From Heterodera schachtii (taxonomy: Eukaryota; Nematoda; Chromadorea; Rhabditida; Heteroderidae): a stretch of 64,000 bases of DNA. The translations under genes were made by a program, and so were the position numbers. The stretch lies in contig SIJG01000137.1 in NCBI GenBank assembly GCA_023374025.1, forward strand, positions 256,114-320,113, written 5' to 3'. The notes beneath the pieces are model-generated. The model was not told the origin of the DNA, made no database searches, and saw only the letters and a program-made list of their open reading frames with translations. This document shows positions 54,644-64,000 of this stretch, in pieces (positions within the stretch are counted from its first letter, which is position 1; each line of letters begins with the position of its first letter).

Positions 54644-56527
54644 TCAGACAATTGCGTCCCAATCAATTGATTGGTTCCCTTTCTCCTGCTTATCACTCGG
54701 CCCGGGAGCAGCGTCGTCGAAAAGACTGAAAAAACGATGATTATAAATCCATTGCAAATTATAAGTCAATGGCATTTTATGATTCAAATCAACTAAACAT
54801 CGTTGCTTAGTATCATTTGATAGCGCTAAGGGTCCTCAATTAGTCTGCAAAACACACTAATAGAGGACTCTTAGCGCTATCAAACGATACTAAGAAAGTT
54901 TAATTTGGATACTTCTATAAAAAGTTATGGTGCATTAAAGTTGCAAACAGAAAAAAAAAAATTTATGGTCGTGTGAACTGCAATAGAGCCTTGCTTTTTA
55001 GTACCAATAATTCTGTCCATTTCAAAACAAAACCGTACATTCTTTATACGAATTGAAAGCATAATGTCTAGGCAAAACTGTCGACGATTGGACTCATAAA
55101 ATCCTTAAGCACTTTAAAATTGTTCACTCACCCGTCATCGAATCCGCCATCACTGATCACAATGTCAATTGGGTTCTGTCGAGCTTTGAATTCTGCCCTC
55201 ATATTTTCCGTATTTCGTTCATCCCATCCAATTGGGCCACGGAAGAGCTCAAAATCATCGAGGGCAAATTGTTTCAGTTCCAATTGCTCCCCAGTCACTG
55301 CGTTGATCCGATGAAATGGCACAGCGGAGTCAATCGGAGAAGACAGCCGAAAGTGAATGCAAAAAGTAACCGGAGAAGAAGTATTGTAAAATGCCTGAAA
55401 AGGGGACAAAAATTCATAGAAAAGTCCATCCAATTAAATAGGGATAATCACCGCTTTAAACTGCTCCATCGTTGACGACCATTGATCCACCGGTGAATTC
55501 AAAGAGCATTGGAGCCACTTGATCCGACCATCCGGACGTGGCATCAACAACCATTTTGCCACCGCTTGGCCATCCGACGCATTGGCACTTTCATCGGGCG
55601 GAAATTCCGGGAAAATGTCGTTATCGAAAAACACAGCAAGAAGGGATGGACAATCGCTGAGAAGTGACGGGGCCAATTGGCGCATACGGCGAAAAGCGAT
55701 GGAACTCAAAAACAGCGCACGAATAGAAACGCGGAGCGTTGGCCAAATGTTGAGCAAAATAAATTCCGAAATTCGAACATTTTCAGTAATAATGTAGAAA
55801 TCCGTTGAACAAACGGCGAAAAAACGACGAAAACGGCGGAGAAAAGCGATGACATTTTGATCGATGTACCTGAAAAACAAAAAAATTTAGATAAAATATT
55901 CAAATCTAATCAATCTTACAGGATCTGAATGCCTCGGAATTCGATGACTTTGTTGGGCAACGGATTTTGCGGAATTGGCAATGGATTTCCATCGGAATTG
56001 ACAATTTGCATTTTCTTCGTGCCATTTTCTTGAATGTCCCATTGAATTATCAATTGTTTGTTCAATTTCCATTTGCGTGTTTTGAAGTGTTCGTCGACGA
56101 TGCAGTTAAAGCGGCGATTGACCAGTGCAATTTCGAGGCCGAGCTGAGAAGGCGCAAGAAAATCAAACACCAAAAGCCAACAGTCGCTGCAGATAAAGCT
56201 GAAAAATTGGGAAAACAAAAATAAAATTTAAATTGAAAATGAAATTGAAATTTTAATTTACATTGGTTTTGCCATCTTTTTCACGGCTTCTTTCCGATTG
56301 TCTGACATTTCGTCGAGGCAAATTGTTACGACAGTTTCCGGCACTCTTTCAATTTTGTGATGGCCTCGTTGTTGTTTTGATGGTTTTTTGAAACGGTCCC
56401 AATACTTCAAAAGGATGGCACAACAAATGACAAACATTGGCACAGCGATCAGACTAAAAAATGAGAAGGAAAAGGGTAAATGTTGAGAAGAAATGCGCAA
56501 AACGTACAGAATCACTTTTAAAGACAT
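54644..56527 (-). CDS. Membrane-anchored F-box-like protein, subfamily B (intact, divergent N-terminus)
   Basis: Minus-strand exons 56508-56527, 56262-56453, 55920-56198, 55452-55869, 55132-55394 and 54644-54725 give 417 residues. The N-terminus MSLKVIL plus LIAVPMFVICCAILLKYW forms one membrane helix. A basic stretch (DRFKKPSKQQRGHHK) and a linker with RVPETVVTICLDEM follow. The F-box-like core is CSDCWLLVFDFLAPSQLGLEIALVNRRF. Exon 4 has NASDGQAVAKWLLMPRPDG, exon 5 has AVPFHRINAVTGEQLEL and FRGPIGWDERN. The tail passes the usual PGPSD and continues KQEKGNQSIDWDAIV. Intron 5 (54726-55131) contains a strong hairpin. It is the inverted partner of the chimera at 12.5-13.8 kb and, unlike it, is open throughout. 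Confidence 0.75.
54788..54913. repeat. Near-perfect hairpin in an intron
   Basis: CTTAGTATCATTTGATAGCG plus CTAAGGGTCCTC and, after an 11-base loop, ACTAATAGAGGACTC and TTAGCGCTATCAAACGATAC are reverse complements over about 40 bp with few mismatches, and pairing continues weakly outward. It carries the recurrent ATCATTCGAAAG-like motif in both arms. Either a short MITE or a hairpin RNA precursor. Confidence 0.6.
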
Positions 56528-56529
56528 TG

Positions 56530-57060
56530 TCAGGGAGAAAGGTCGGAGATAGAGACGAACACAAATAAATGGCGAATGAATAATAATAATAATGAAAGTG
56601 GCGCAGGAAAAGCAACCACTTTTATACTAATTTTTTTGCCAATTTTTGCGCGATTTTATTAAACGGTCGTTTAAATTCTGAAACTTTTTTTGTTTTAATT
56701 ATATCTTTTATATCAAATTTTTGAAGACATTGCAGCAACAAAATGACCGGAATTGAAAAAAAAAATCTTTTTAAGGCATTTATTTAAGTTAATAATTTAC
56801 AAAAATATATATTTTTTATCTGTCGAATTATTCATTTTTTAATGATTTTTTTTCCAAATTTGTCAGAGAATTGCCTTTTTCCTTTCCGTCCTCCACCTCT
56901 GTAGGTAGGGAACTTTTGTGACTTTAATTAGCCTCATTTTGGGCTTTTGGTTGGCCGATGAGGTGAAATTTTCAAATTCCTCATCCTTTTTGCGTCTCGA
57001 ATATCCCCCAGCTTTTCCCGTTTTATCATTAGCCATTTTTTATCAACAATTACTCACAAT
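56530..57060 (-). promoter_or_regulatory. 5' region of the B gene, with relic start exon
   Basis: It is inverted relative to 11990-12520 and highly similar. A relic B start (ATGTCTTCAAAAATTTGA, minus strand at 56730) lies about 200 bp upstream of the used ATG at 56527. TTAGTATAAAAGTGG on the minus strand near 56620 is a plausible TATA region. Confidence 0.45.
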
Positions 57061-57218
57061 TAATTAATTACTTACATGCACATAAAATACAACGGAAATG
57101 GATTCAAATTCATACAAATATACTATATATACACTATTGAAATGGCAAAGTGCCAACATCATTTTCGCTCATACAATCGCATCAATCAATTGAATTCATT
57201 CATTTCTTCTGCTGTTGA

Positions 57219-58046
57219 TCACTTGGCCCGGGAAAAGGCGTCGAGAAGACTGAAAAAACGATGATTCTATTGCACTTTAAGTCAATTCAATGTTTATGAG
57301 TTCAATGGCATTTTACGAGTCCAATCAACTAAACATCCTTAATTATCACAATTCTGTCCATTAACTGTACATTTTTGGTACCATTTGAAAGCACAAAGTC
57401 TAAGCAATTGGACTCATAAAACAAAAAAGAGAAATTTAAGCATTTTTAAATTGTTCACCCGTCGTCGTATCCGCCGTCTCTGATCCAAATGTCAATTGGA
57501 TTCGTTCGAGCAATAATTTCATCCCTTACTTTTTGCCAATTTCGGTTATCCCATCCAATTGGAGAACGGCGGAGCAGAAAATGATTTGCATCATCTTGTT
57601 CAAGTGTCAATTTCTCCTCAGTCACTTCGTTGATCCGATCAAATAGCACAACGGAGCCAATCGGAGAAGACGGCCCAAAGTGAAAATAAATGAGAAAAGC
57701 AACCGGAGAAGAAGCATTAGAAAATGCCTAAAAGGGGACAAAAAAAATTGAGAAAACCCAATTAAATAGGGATAATCACCGCTTTTATCTGTTCCATCGT
57801 TGCCGACCATTGATCCAACGGTGAATTCACAAAGTATCTGAGAAACTTCGGCAGACCATCCGGACGAGGCGTGAACAACCATTTGGCCACCGCTTGGCCA
57901 TCCGACGCATTGGCACTTTCAACGGGCGGAAAAGCGGGGAAAATGCCGTCATAGAAAAAGACACCGCGAAGTGATGGACAATCGCTGAGAAATGACGGGG
58001 CCAATTGGCGCAGACGTCGAAAAGCGATGGAACTCAAAAACATCAC
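57219..58046 (-). pseudogene. Subfamily B 3' fragment (exon 4 part, 5, 6)
   Basis: Exon 4 (57780-58046; MFLSSIAFRRLRQLAPSFLS, NASDGQAVAKWLFTPRPDG) and exon 5 (57459-57727; AFSNASSPVAFLIYFHFGPS, DRINEVTEEKLTL) are open. Exon 6 (57219-57249) has lost two bases, so PGPS reads SRAK and stops. The 5' side is cut at 58046 and joins B-type 3' flank. It is very similar to exons 4-5 of the chimera at 13.2-13.8 kb. Confidence 0.7.
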
Positions 58047-58050
58047 AACA

Positions 58051-58730
58051 ATGGAGTCGCGAAATCAACAATTACTCACAATTAATTAATTACATACACA
58101 TAAAATACAATAGAAATGGACGCATTTGCGAGCAAGCAAAAAGTCAAATACAAACAGACAAACAATTAGGCAATATTTAAAAGGCAAAGTGCCACCAATA
58201 TATGTATCATTTCGGTCAGATAATCGCACCAATTAATTGATTAATTCATTAATTTCTTCTGCTGCTGATCAGTGATCACTCGGCCCGGCGGGAGAAGCGG
58301 CGTCGCGAAGACTGAAAAAATGATAATCCTATTGCATTTTAAGTCAATTCAATTGTTATGAGTTCAATGGCATTTATGAGTCCAACCAACTAAAATTTCA
58401 AAAAAAAAGGGGGTTAGAGGTACCATCGATAGTGTCACCCATTTTGGTACCATTTGAAAGCACAAAGTCTATGAATTGTCGATTGGACTCATAAAACACT
58501 AAAAAAAATTTGGGGCCCACCATTTATAGTATTACCTACAATGGAAATGGACGCATTTGCGAGAAAGCAAAGGTCAAACACAAACAAACAAACAGACAAT
58601 ATTTAAATGGCAAAACTGCCAACATATCATTTCGCTCATCATAATCGCATCAATTAATTGATTAATTCATTCATTTCTTCTGCTGGTCACTCGGCCCGGG
58701 AGAAGCGGCGTCGAGAAGGCTGAAAACCGA
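58051..58730 (-). repeat. Tandem copies of B exon 6 plus 3' flank
   Basis: Exon 6-like GCGTCGCGAAGACTGAAAA (about 58265-58313) and GCGTCGAGAAGGCTGAAAA (about 58680-58722) recur, each preceded on the plus strand by the same 3' flank (AATACAATAGAAATGGACGC; ATTTGCGAGCAAGC or GAGAAAGC). With the copy at 57219-57249 this makes three tandem 3' ends without matching 5' halves. Confidence 0.6.
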
Positions 58731-58939
58731 TGATATTCCAATGCAAATTATAAGAAATTAAATTTTTATGAGTTCAATGGCAATGGCATTTTACGAGTCC
58801 AATCAACTAAACATCCTTAATTATCACAATTCTGTCCATTAACTGTACATTTTTGGTACCATTTGAAAGCACAAAGTCTAAGCAATTGGACTCATAAAAC
58901 AAAAAAGAGAAATTTAAGCATTTTTAAATTGTTCACCCG

Positions 58940-59320
58940 TCGCCAATTTCTCTCCAGTCACTTGGTTGATCAGATCAAATGGCACAACGGATTCAGGTGG
59001 AGAAGACAGCAGAAAGTGAATGCGAAAAGTAACAGGAGAAGAAGCATCGGAAAAAGCCTAAAAATGGGACAAAAAAATAGAGAAAATCCAATGAAATTGG
59101 GATAATCACCGCTTTGAGCTGTTCCATCGTTGACGACCACTGACCAACCGGTGAATTAGCAGAGCATTGGAGCCACTTCGGCAGACCATCCGGACGAGGC
59201 GTGAACAATCATTTTGCCACAGCTTGGCCATCCGACCCATTGGCACTTTCATCGGGCGGAAATTCAGGGAAAATGCCGTCACCGAAAAAGACACCGTTAA
59301 GTGATGGACAATCGCTGTTT
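58940..59320 (-). pseudogene. Subfamily B fragment (exon 4 part and shortened exon 5)
   Basis: Exon 4 (59110 to about 59316; VFFGDGIFPEFPPDESANGS, GQAVAK-like, LQCSANSPVGQWSS) is followed by an intact donor and exon 5 (about 58945-59058), which runs SPVTFRIHFLLSSPPESVV and FDLINQVTGEKLA. It then jumps to the exon's last codons (GDG) with the middle deleted. The 5' break at about 59320 and the sequence beyond it match the fragment at 11.2-11.5 kb, inverted. Confidence 0.6.
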
Positions 59321-59753
59321 TTTCGTGCGTTTCAGGCCTCCCACAGCCCAGGAAAAAAAAATGGATTTCCATATAATTACAAGCCCTACTTATAACTATT
59401 TTGAAGCAATTTCGCTAAATGTTTTGGTTTTTGAGCCCAAAATCTGATTCTTTGAGCCCGGTGTTGATTTTGAAAAGTTTTTGATATAAATCCCTGGGTT
59501 AATCCGGCGCCAACAAAAAATTCAATTTTGTAACTTTTTTGTGTTTTAGTTAGCATCGCTTAAAAGGGTTCTCTTTTTCACTTTAGGCGTCCAATCAATT
59601 AAAAAACCTCAGTTTAATTGGCCTTAATCAAAAAAGCAAACAAATAAATAAATATAAATTTGTATATTCGAACGAAAGAATCAACAATAAGCATTTGTGA
59701 TGAGAGGAAATAAGCATCTAAAATCCGTTTATAATTGTATGAGATCGATCATT

Positions 59754-61278
59754 TCGCAATCGAAATAATTCGCTTCCGCGCAATCCGACGATATTTCGAA
59801 GCTTTGACCCGCTTCTTTTTCTTTTTCTTCGTCCGCAAGAAGCCATAAGGCCTAAAATTAAATACAATTTGAATTGGGTGAATTGAATTATCTTTTACAA
59901 ATTACCCAATCGATCTTTTGCCACCCCACAAACTGAATTGGACATTGTTCAAATTGTCGTCGTTTTCCCATTGAACCGCCGCCGCCTTTTCCTTTTCACT
60001 AATTGGGCATCGCTTCAACAGCAAATAAGCATCATCATAAAGCAGGGTTCGGATCGAAAATTTTTCAAAATAAGAACATCAAGGCCAAAAAATAAGATTT
60101 TAGAGTCAAAAATAAGAACATTTTGCAAAATTGCTTCAAATCAGTTCTTTTTACAATTTATTCGATCAAAAATGTATCAAATATTATATTTTTCACCTCC
60201 CATGATCATTTTTAACAATTTTGGTGAGGAATTAAGCAAATCTAAATTTCAGTGCATTCGGAATCAAAAAATCAGATTTTTAAACTCTTTTTTTGCGGCG
60301 CATTTTCCAAAAAACTTTTGGTGAATGGGCAAGGGGAGGGGGTCCGGCGGTGCCGATAGGCGCCGCTGGGAAAATTTTTTTAATTTTAATTGCGATTTAA
60401 CAGATTTTAATCAAAAAAGGTCAATTTTTGCAATTAAAAGTCAAGTGACGACTTTTTTTTCGCTTTTAAAAACGCTTTTTTACGGCGCGCTTCTTCCAAA
60501 AATTTAGGGAAAAAAGAGGATCCGCCGGCGGTGCCGATAGGCGCCGCCGGGTAAAATTTTGTAATTTTTATGCGATTTGTTAACAGATTTTGTCCAAAAA
60601 TGACCAAATTTTGCCTCAAATCTTATATTTTCTTGATAAAATATTGAAATTCTGCCATAAAATTTCAAGCTTTTTGAATAATTTTAAGAAATAAGAACAA
60701 AATAAGAACAATAGCCCAAAATCAGAACATTTCTTAGAAATAAGAACATTTTCATTTTCTAAGATTTGGACCCTCCAAATCAGAACATTTCTTAGAAATA
60801 AGAACAGATCCGAACCCTGTCATAAAGTGACTTTTCCTCCAGCGTCAGTTTTTCTTTGGTTCGTTCGTTCAACAATTCAAATGGCTCAATTGGTGTTAAA
60901 TCATAAATTGGAAGTCGAATTTTGTAGTTGATTGAAGCGGTGGCACGGAGAAATGCCTTAAAAAAGAAAGCCACAAATCAAAGCTAATTAAGCAATTAGT
61001 TGTTTAATGAATAGGCTGGCCATTAGAAAATTTCGATCCAGCGATTAAAAAAATGGATTTTTTTCGAAAATGGGGAACCATCAATAAGTACAAGTCCAAA
61101 TGGCGACCATTTGTCTCAAAAATTGGCCAAATTTGACGGGCCAAAATATCCCACATCTGCTGTTCCTCTTCTTCAGTTTCATATGAATGCACATCCAACG
61201 CCAAATTGGTGCCATTTCTGTCCCAAATTTGCTTGTTTGAACGGAGAAATGTGATCACGGAATCGTCAATGTAATTGA
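59754..61278 (-). pseudogene. Subfamily A pseudogene interrupted by a hAT-like element
   Basis: Exon 3 (61275 down to about 61004; DSVITFLRSNKQIWDRNGTNLALDV) has a mutated acceptor (CAA for CAG) and lacks most of its second half. Exon 4 starts at 60957 (AFLRATASINYKIRLPIYD, IEPFELLNERTKEKLTLEEK) and is split by an insertion at 60043-60819, resuming with LLKRCPISEKEKAAAVQWEN to the donor at about 59908. Exon 5 (about 59754-59852) has the same changes as the fragment at 10.85 kb. Exons 1-2 are absent. Confidence 0.7.
60043..60819. mobile_element. hAT-like MITE inserted in an A exon
   Basis: The ends CAGGGTTCGGATC and its complement are flanked by a perfect 8-bp duplication, TCATAAAG, at 60035-60042 and 60820-60827. 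Removing it restores the exon 4 reading. The interior has two CGGCGGTGCCGATAGGCGCCGC copies (60340-60370, 60520-60551) in the same orientation and several AATAAGAACA repeats near the termini. Confidence 0.82.
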
Positions 61279-61357
61279 AGAAATATAAAAATGCATTAAT
61301 TAATACACATAGATTATTTATTGCATTTTTCGAAAAATTCAGCGTAAATGTAATTTT

Positions 61358-61842
61358 GGTGCTGTTAGTTTTCGACAGTGGTGATCTCGACAGTGTTGGT
61401 TTCGACAGTAAGGTTTGTTTTTAAAAATCAAGTTCTACTATGGTATAAATCTCGCTAAATTTTGAAAATGAAAATGATAAGCACATGCTCTTATACATTG
61501 TAGAGGGATTTTGCGATTTTCTAATTCTGCTACAAGAGCCTACAGGTTCGCATCTTGGCACTCAAACCCGGCATTTTTTAGCAGGATTTTCCCACGCGAT
61601 TGAAGAATCTTATCTACGAAATTTGTTGGGTTTTTGAGTGCTTCAAGAAATGTTTGTATAGAAAAAGTGAAAGCGATATATCTTTTGACAAAAATTATCA
61701 TTTAATTCATTATTACTTAAATTATATAAGTCTTGCTTATGCAAATTATATTGGATATTAATTCATTTGTACGGTAAATTATATAGAAAAAATAATTTAA
61801 AACTACTGTCGAAACCAACCACTGTCGAAAACACCTGGTACG
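61358..61842. mobile_element. TIR element with tandem TTTCGACAGTG terminal units
   Basis: GTTTTCGACAGTGG, TCTCGACAGTG and GGTTTCGACAGTA on the left are mirrored by ACTGTCGAAACC and ACTGTCGAAAAC on the right. GTAATTTT is duplicated at 61350-61357 and 61843-61850. Related flank at 21942-21966 lacks the insertion and reads straight across the site, acting as an empty-site control. No coding capacity. Confidence 0.8.
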
Positions 61843-61850
61843 GTAATTTT

Positions 61851-62121
61851 TATGCATACAAAGCGTAACCATACTGATCTTGATTCAGGCTGGCATCTCT
61901 ATTCTGGCCAATTATCGAATCTCCGACTAAGAAAACCAATAAAATCGGTTTTGAGCAATTTTGAGAAATTTATCCAAATTTCAATTCACCAACTCAAAAA
62001 CGATCGGCCATTTTTCAAATACATTAAGCTACAAAAGCATCTCTAAGAGAGAATAAGCATCAACTCAAATTCCAATTGGTGAGATAATCGACAATTTCTC
62101 AAATAATTCACTTCCGCGCAC
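61851..62121 (-). other. 3' flank of the next A gene
   Basis: It matches 14830-15060 and 20815-20950 in inverted orientation (TTCAATTCACCAACTCAAAA; AAAACCAATAAAATCGGTTTTGAG). No gene. Confidence 0.5.
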
Positions 62122-63365
62122 TCAGACGACATTTTGGTTGCTTTGATCCGCTTTTTCTTCCGTTGATGGAGACAATTGCCTAAATTAAGTTGGTTTTTCA
62201 AAATCAAATTCCGTTGGTTGTTGTTTCTCACCCAATGCTATCATTGCAACGCCACAAAGTAAATTTGACATTGTTCAAATTGTCGTCACAATTTTTGTCA
62301 TTTTCCCACTGAATCGTCGCCGTAATTGGACATCGCTTCAACAGCCAATTAACATCATCATAACTTGACACTTTCTCCAATGTCAGCTTTTCTCTGGTCC
62401 GTTCGTTCACCGATTCAAATGGCTCAGTTGGCATTGTTCTCACATGATCAATTCGAATAATGTAACTGACGGAAGAAATGGCACGGAGAAATGCCTAAAC
62501 AAAAAGAAAACGCAAATCAAAGGCAATCAATCAGTCAAAATATGGCCGGCCACCTCCTTCAAATCGTTGACCCATTCAAGATTTAATCCATCAAAGTAAT
62601 CATAGCAATGCAATCGCTTCGGTTGTCCATTTTTGCTCGGCGTGTTCAACCATTTGGACAACATTTGGCCAGCAGTTGCATTTGGTCCATCATCAGCGAT
62701 CACCGCGGGCAACAGATAATAGGAATCAATTGAATTCAGATGATCAAGATCGGTCAGAATTGTTGGCGAAATCAGACGACGCAATTTGTCCAAATGGGTA
62801 GGACCGGCAAAGCTCAAATGGCGAATGTTTGTCGCAAAAATTGGCCAAGTTTCTCGGACAAAAACATCCCAAATTCGCTGGACATTTGCAATAGAAAATT
62901 CCAAATTGGTGCCCATTCTGTCCCAAATTTGTTTGTTGGATCGGAGAAATGCAATGACGGAATGGTCAATGTAGCTGAAGAAATAAAAAAAAGCCTTAAA
63001 ATACATAAAAGTTTAAATTACATAATATTAAGATGCTTAAAGCGAATTTTGTTTGGCAGCGGACGATCCGGCATCGGAAATGCCATAAATGTGCCATCGA
63101 TAAAAACAGATAATTTCAGTTCTGGTCCTTCGTCCTTGTCAATTCTTATGTAATTCCAAAGTGTCAATTCGCTTTTTCCATCAAAATGCGCGTCCACCAA
63201 AATGTCGAAACGGTAGGAAAGCAATGCCATTTTGAGTCCGAGTTGAGCATGGTCAAAAGATGGGAGAATGTCCATCCACACGTCGCTACAAATCCAACTT
63301 AAACATGGGAAATTACGGAAAAATTTTGTAATTTTATTTACGAAAATTTCTTACCGTCTGTTCAT
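62122..63365 (-). CDS. F-box-like protein, subfamily A (intact, five exons)
   Basis: Minus-strand exons 63355-63365, 63022-63297, 62554-62974, 62232-62494 and 62122-62179 give 342 residues. It starts MNRRWICSDVWMDILPSFD, with core LKMALLSYRFDILVDAHFD and the KSELTLWNYIRIDKDEGPE strand region. Exon 3 has DDGPNATAGQMLSKWLNTPSKNG and ends NDLKE. Exon 4 has TEPFESVNERTREKLTL and LLKRCPITATIQWEN, with tail LSPSTEEKADQSNQNVV. The exon 2 acceptor is TTTAAG rather than TTTCAG; AAG is a legal but weaker acceptor. It is closest to the copy at 18.6-20.7 kb. No signal peptide. Confidence 0.77.
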
Positions 63366-63569
63366 TTTTTTGCTACAATTTGCACAGTTTTGTCGTAAGT
63401 TGTGATTGTTAACAAAGTAAAAAACTTTCTGTATATTCCAAAAAGTAAGCAGAAAAAGATTTTTGGATTTGGTTGCTTTATTCATTTTTTAATCAAATCA
63501 ACAATTTATATAAAATTCTAAGCAGGAAAACTTAGTTGACTTTGATTTGGGCCAACACTTTTAAGGTTT

Positions 63570-63640
63570 TCCATATTATTTCAAGCAAAAAATTTAATGG
63601 GAAAGGTCTGCCGGTGCCGAAAGTCTCTGCCGAGTAAATT
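63570..63640. repeat. Short dispersed repeat shared with the window start
   Basis: The minus strand reads CGGCAGAGACTTTCGGCACC and AGACCTTTCCCATTAAA with AATAATATGGAAAAC, matching 384-460 on the plus strand. 63366-63570 holds leader/upstream AT-rich sequence related to 22440-22500 in inverted orientation. Confidence 0.45.
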
Positions 63641-63716
63641 TTGTAAAACATTTTGAATAAAAAACAAGTTTTGGCACAAATTTTGCAAATTTAAAGGAAT
63701 GAATGGGGTCCGAAGC

Positions 63717-64000
63717 AGGGCTGGGCGAAGCTCGGCTTGGCACTCGAAGCCGAAGCTCGAATCGAAGCCCCATTTTTTTCGAAGCACGAAGCTCGAAGTT
63801 CGAAGCCCAAAAAACGCGAAGTTTTCGAAGCTCGAAGCACGAAGTTTTTAAAAAAATAATTTTTCCCTAACAACTTTTTTTTTCAAAAAATTTTCGTATT
63901 CACTAAAAATTTTTTTCTTTTATTTTTTAGATTTAAAAAAAAATCTAAAAAATTAATTAAACTATAATTAAAAAATAATAAAAATTTATGCTTTTCCTAA
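63717..64000. mobile_element. Left end of a hAT-like element with tandem CGAAGCTCGAAG units, cut by the window edge
   Basis: CAGGGCTGGGCGAAGCTCGG is a hAT-style end. It is followed to about 63850 by degenerate CGAAGCTCGAAG and CGAAGCACGAAG tandem units, then by AT-rich sequence to the edge. The right end is outside the window. Confidence 0.55.

Noticed and set aside
2516..63365. Secreted plant-parasitism effectors
   Set aside because: No A protein has a signal peptide and B proteins have an anchor followed by positive charges, which predicts a cytosolic domain, not secretion. The idea is not supported by the sequence.

Overview
The window is eukaryotic. It is AT-rich, its genes are split by short introns (mostly 45-200 bp, GT...AG, acceptors usually TTTCAG or TTTAG), and it is dominated by one rapidly duplicating gene family set among DNA-transposon debris. 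The family resembles the expanded F-box-like families I associate with plant-parasitic cyst nematodes (Globodera/Heterodera). The assignment to a cyst nematode is inference from gene style, not something the sequence proves.

The family has two interleaved subfamilies. Subfamily A has five coding exons: an 11-20 nt start exon (M-N-R-R), an F-box-like exon (core DVWMDILPSFD...LALLSDRFD), a long exon ending near NNFKE, an exon with FELVNERT...LLKRCPI, and a short tail. Proteins are about 330-365 aa. Subfamily B has six exons and adds an N-terminal hydrophobic segment followed by a basic stretch, then a related F-box-like exon (DCWLLVFDFLAPSQLGLEIAL), giving about 375-417 aa. B therefore looks like a membrane-anchored version. 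A and B share the signature GQAxxKWLxTPxxxGxPKxL and often a C-terminal PGPS.

Copies with an open, spliceable reading frame: A at 2516-4511, 18641-20668, 23620-25322, 32415-34422 (F-box core deleted), 37133-38525 (-) and 62122-63365 (-); B at 26850-28395, 40294-41812 (-) and 54644-56527 (-). At least 14 further loci are frameshifted, truncated, chimeric or interrupted by transposons.

Layout: 0-11 kb A genes and pseudogenes riddled with insertions; 11-14 kb a B fragment and a B/A chimera; 15.4-17.6 kb a complete Mutator-like (MULE) transposon with FLYWCH finger, DDE residues, ~120 bp terminal inverted repeats and a 9-bp target duplication; 18-25 kb A genes and long inverted repeats; 26-31 kb two tandem B genes; 32-39 kb A genes, switching to the minus strand at about 35 kb; 40-42 kb a B gene; 42-45 kb repeats; 45-48 kb A copies; 48.7-52.3 kb a 5'-truncated eight-exon gene of a different, unrecognised family, with a possible related exon at 53.1 kb; 54.6-60 kb a B gene and B fragments that mirror the 10.7-13 kb block in inverted orientation; 60-63.4 kb A copies.

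No operon-like cooperation is visible. The genes appear to work as a birth-and-death array. F-box proteins normally supply substrate specificity to SCF ubiquitin ligases, so a shared job in targeted protein turnover is the natural reading, but Skp1 binding is not shown here. The most unusual features are membrane-anchored F-box-like proteins, several transposon families whose terminal repeats are built of short GC-rich tandem repeats, and a ~200 bp GC-rich cassette in the loops of unrelated inverted repeats.
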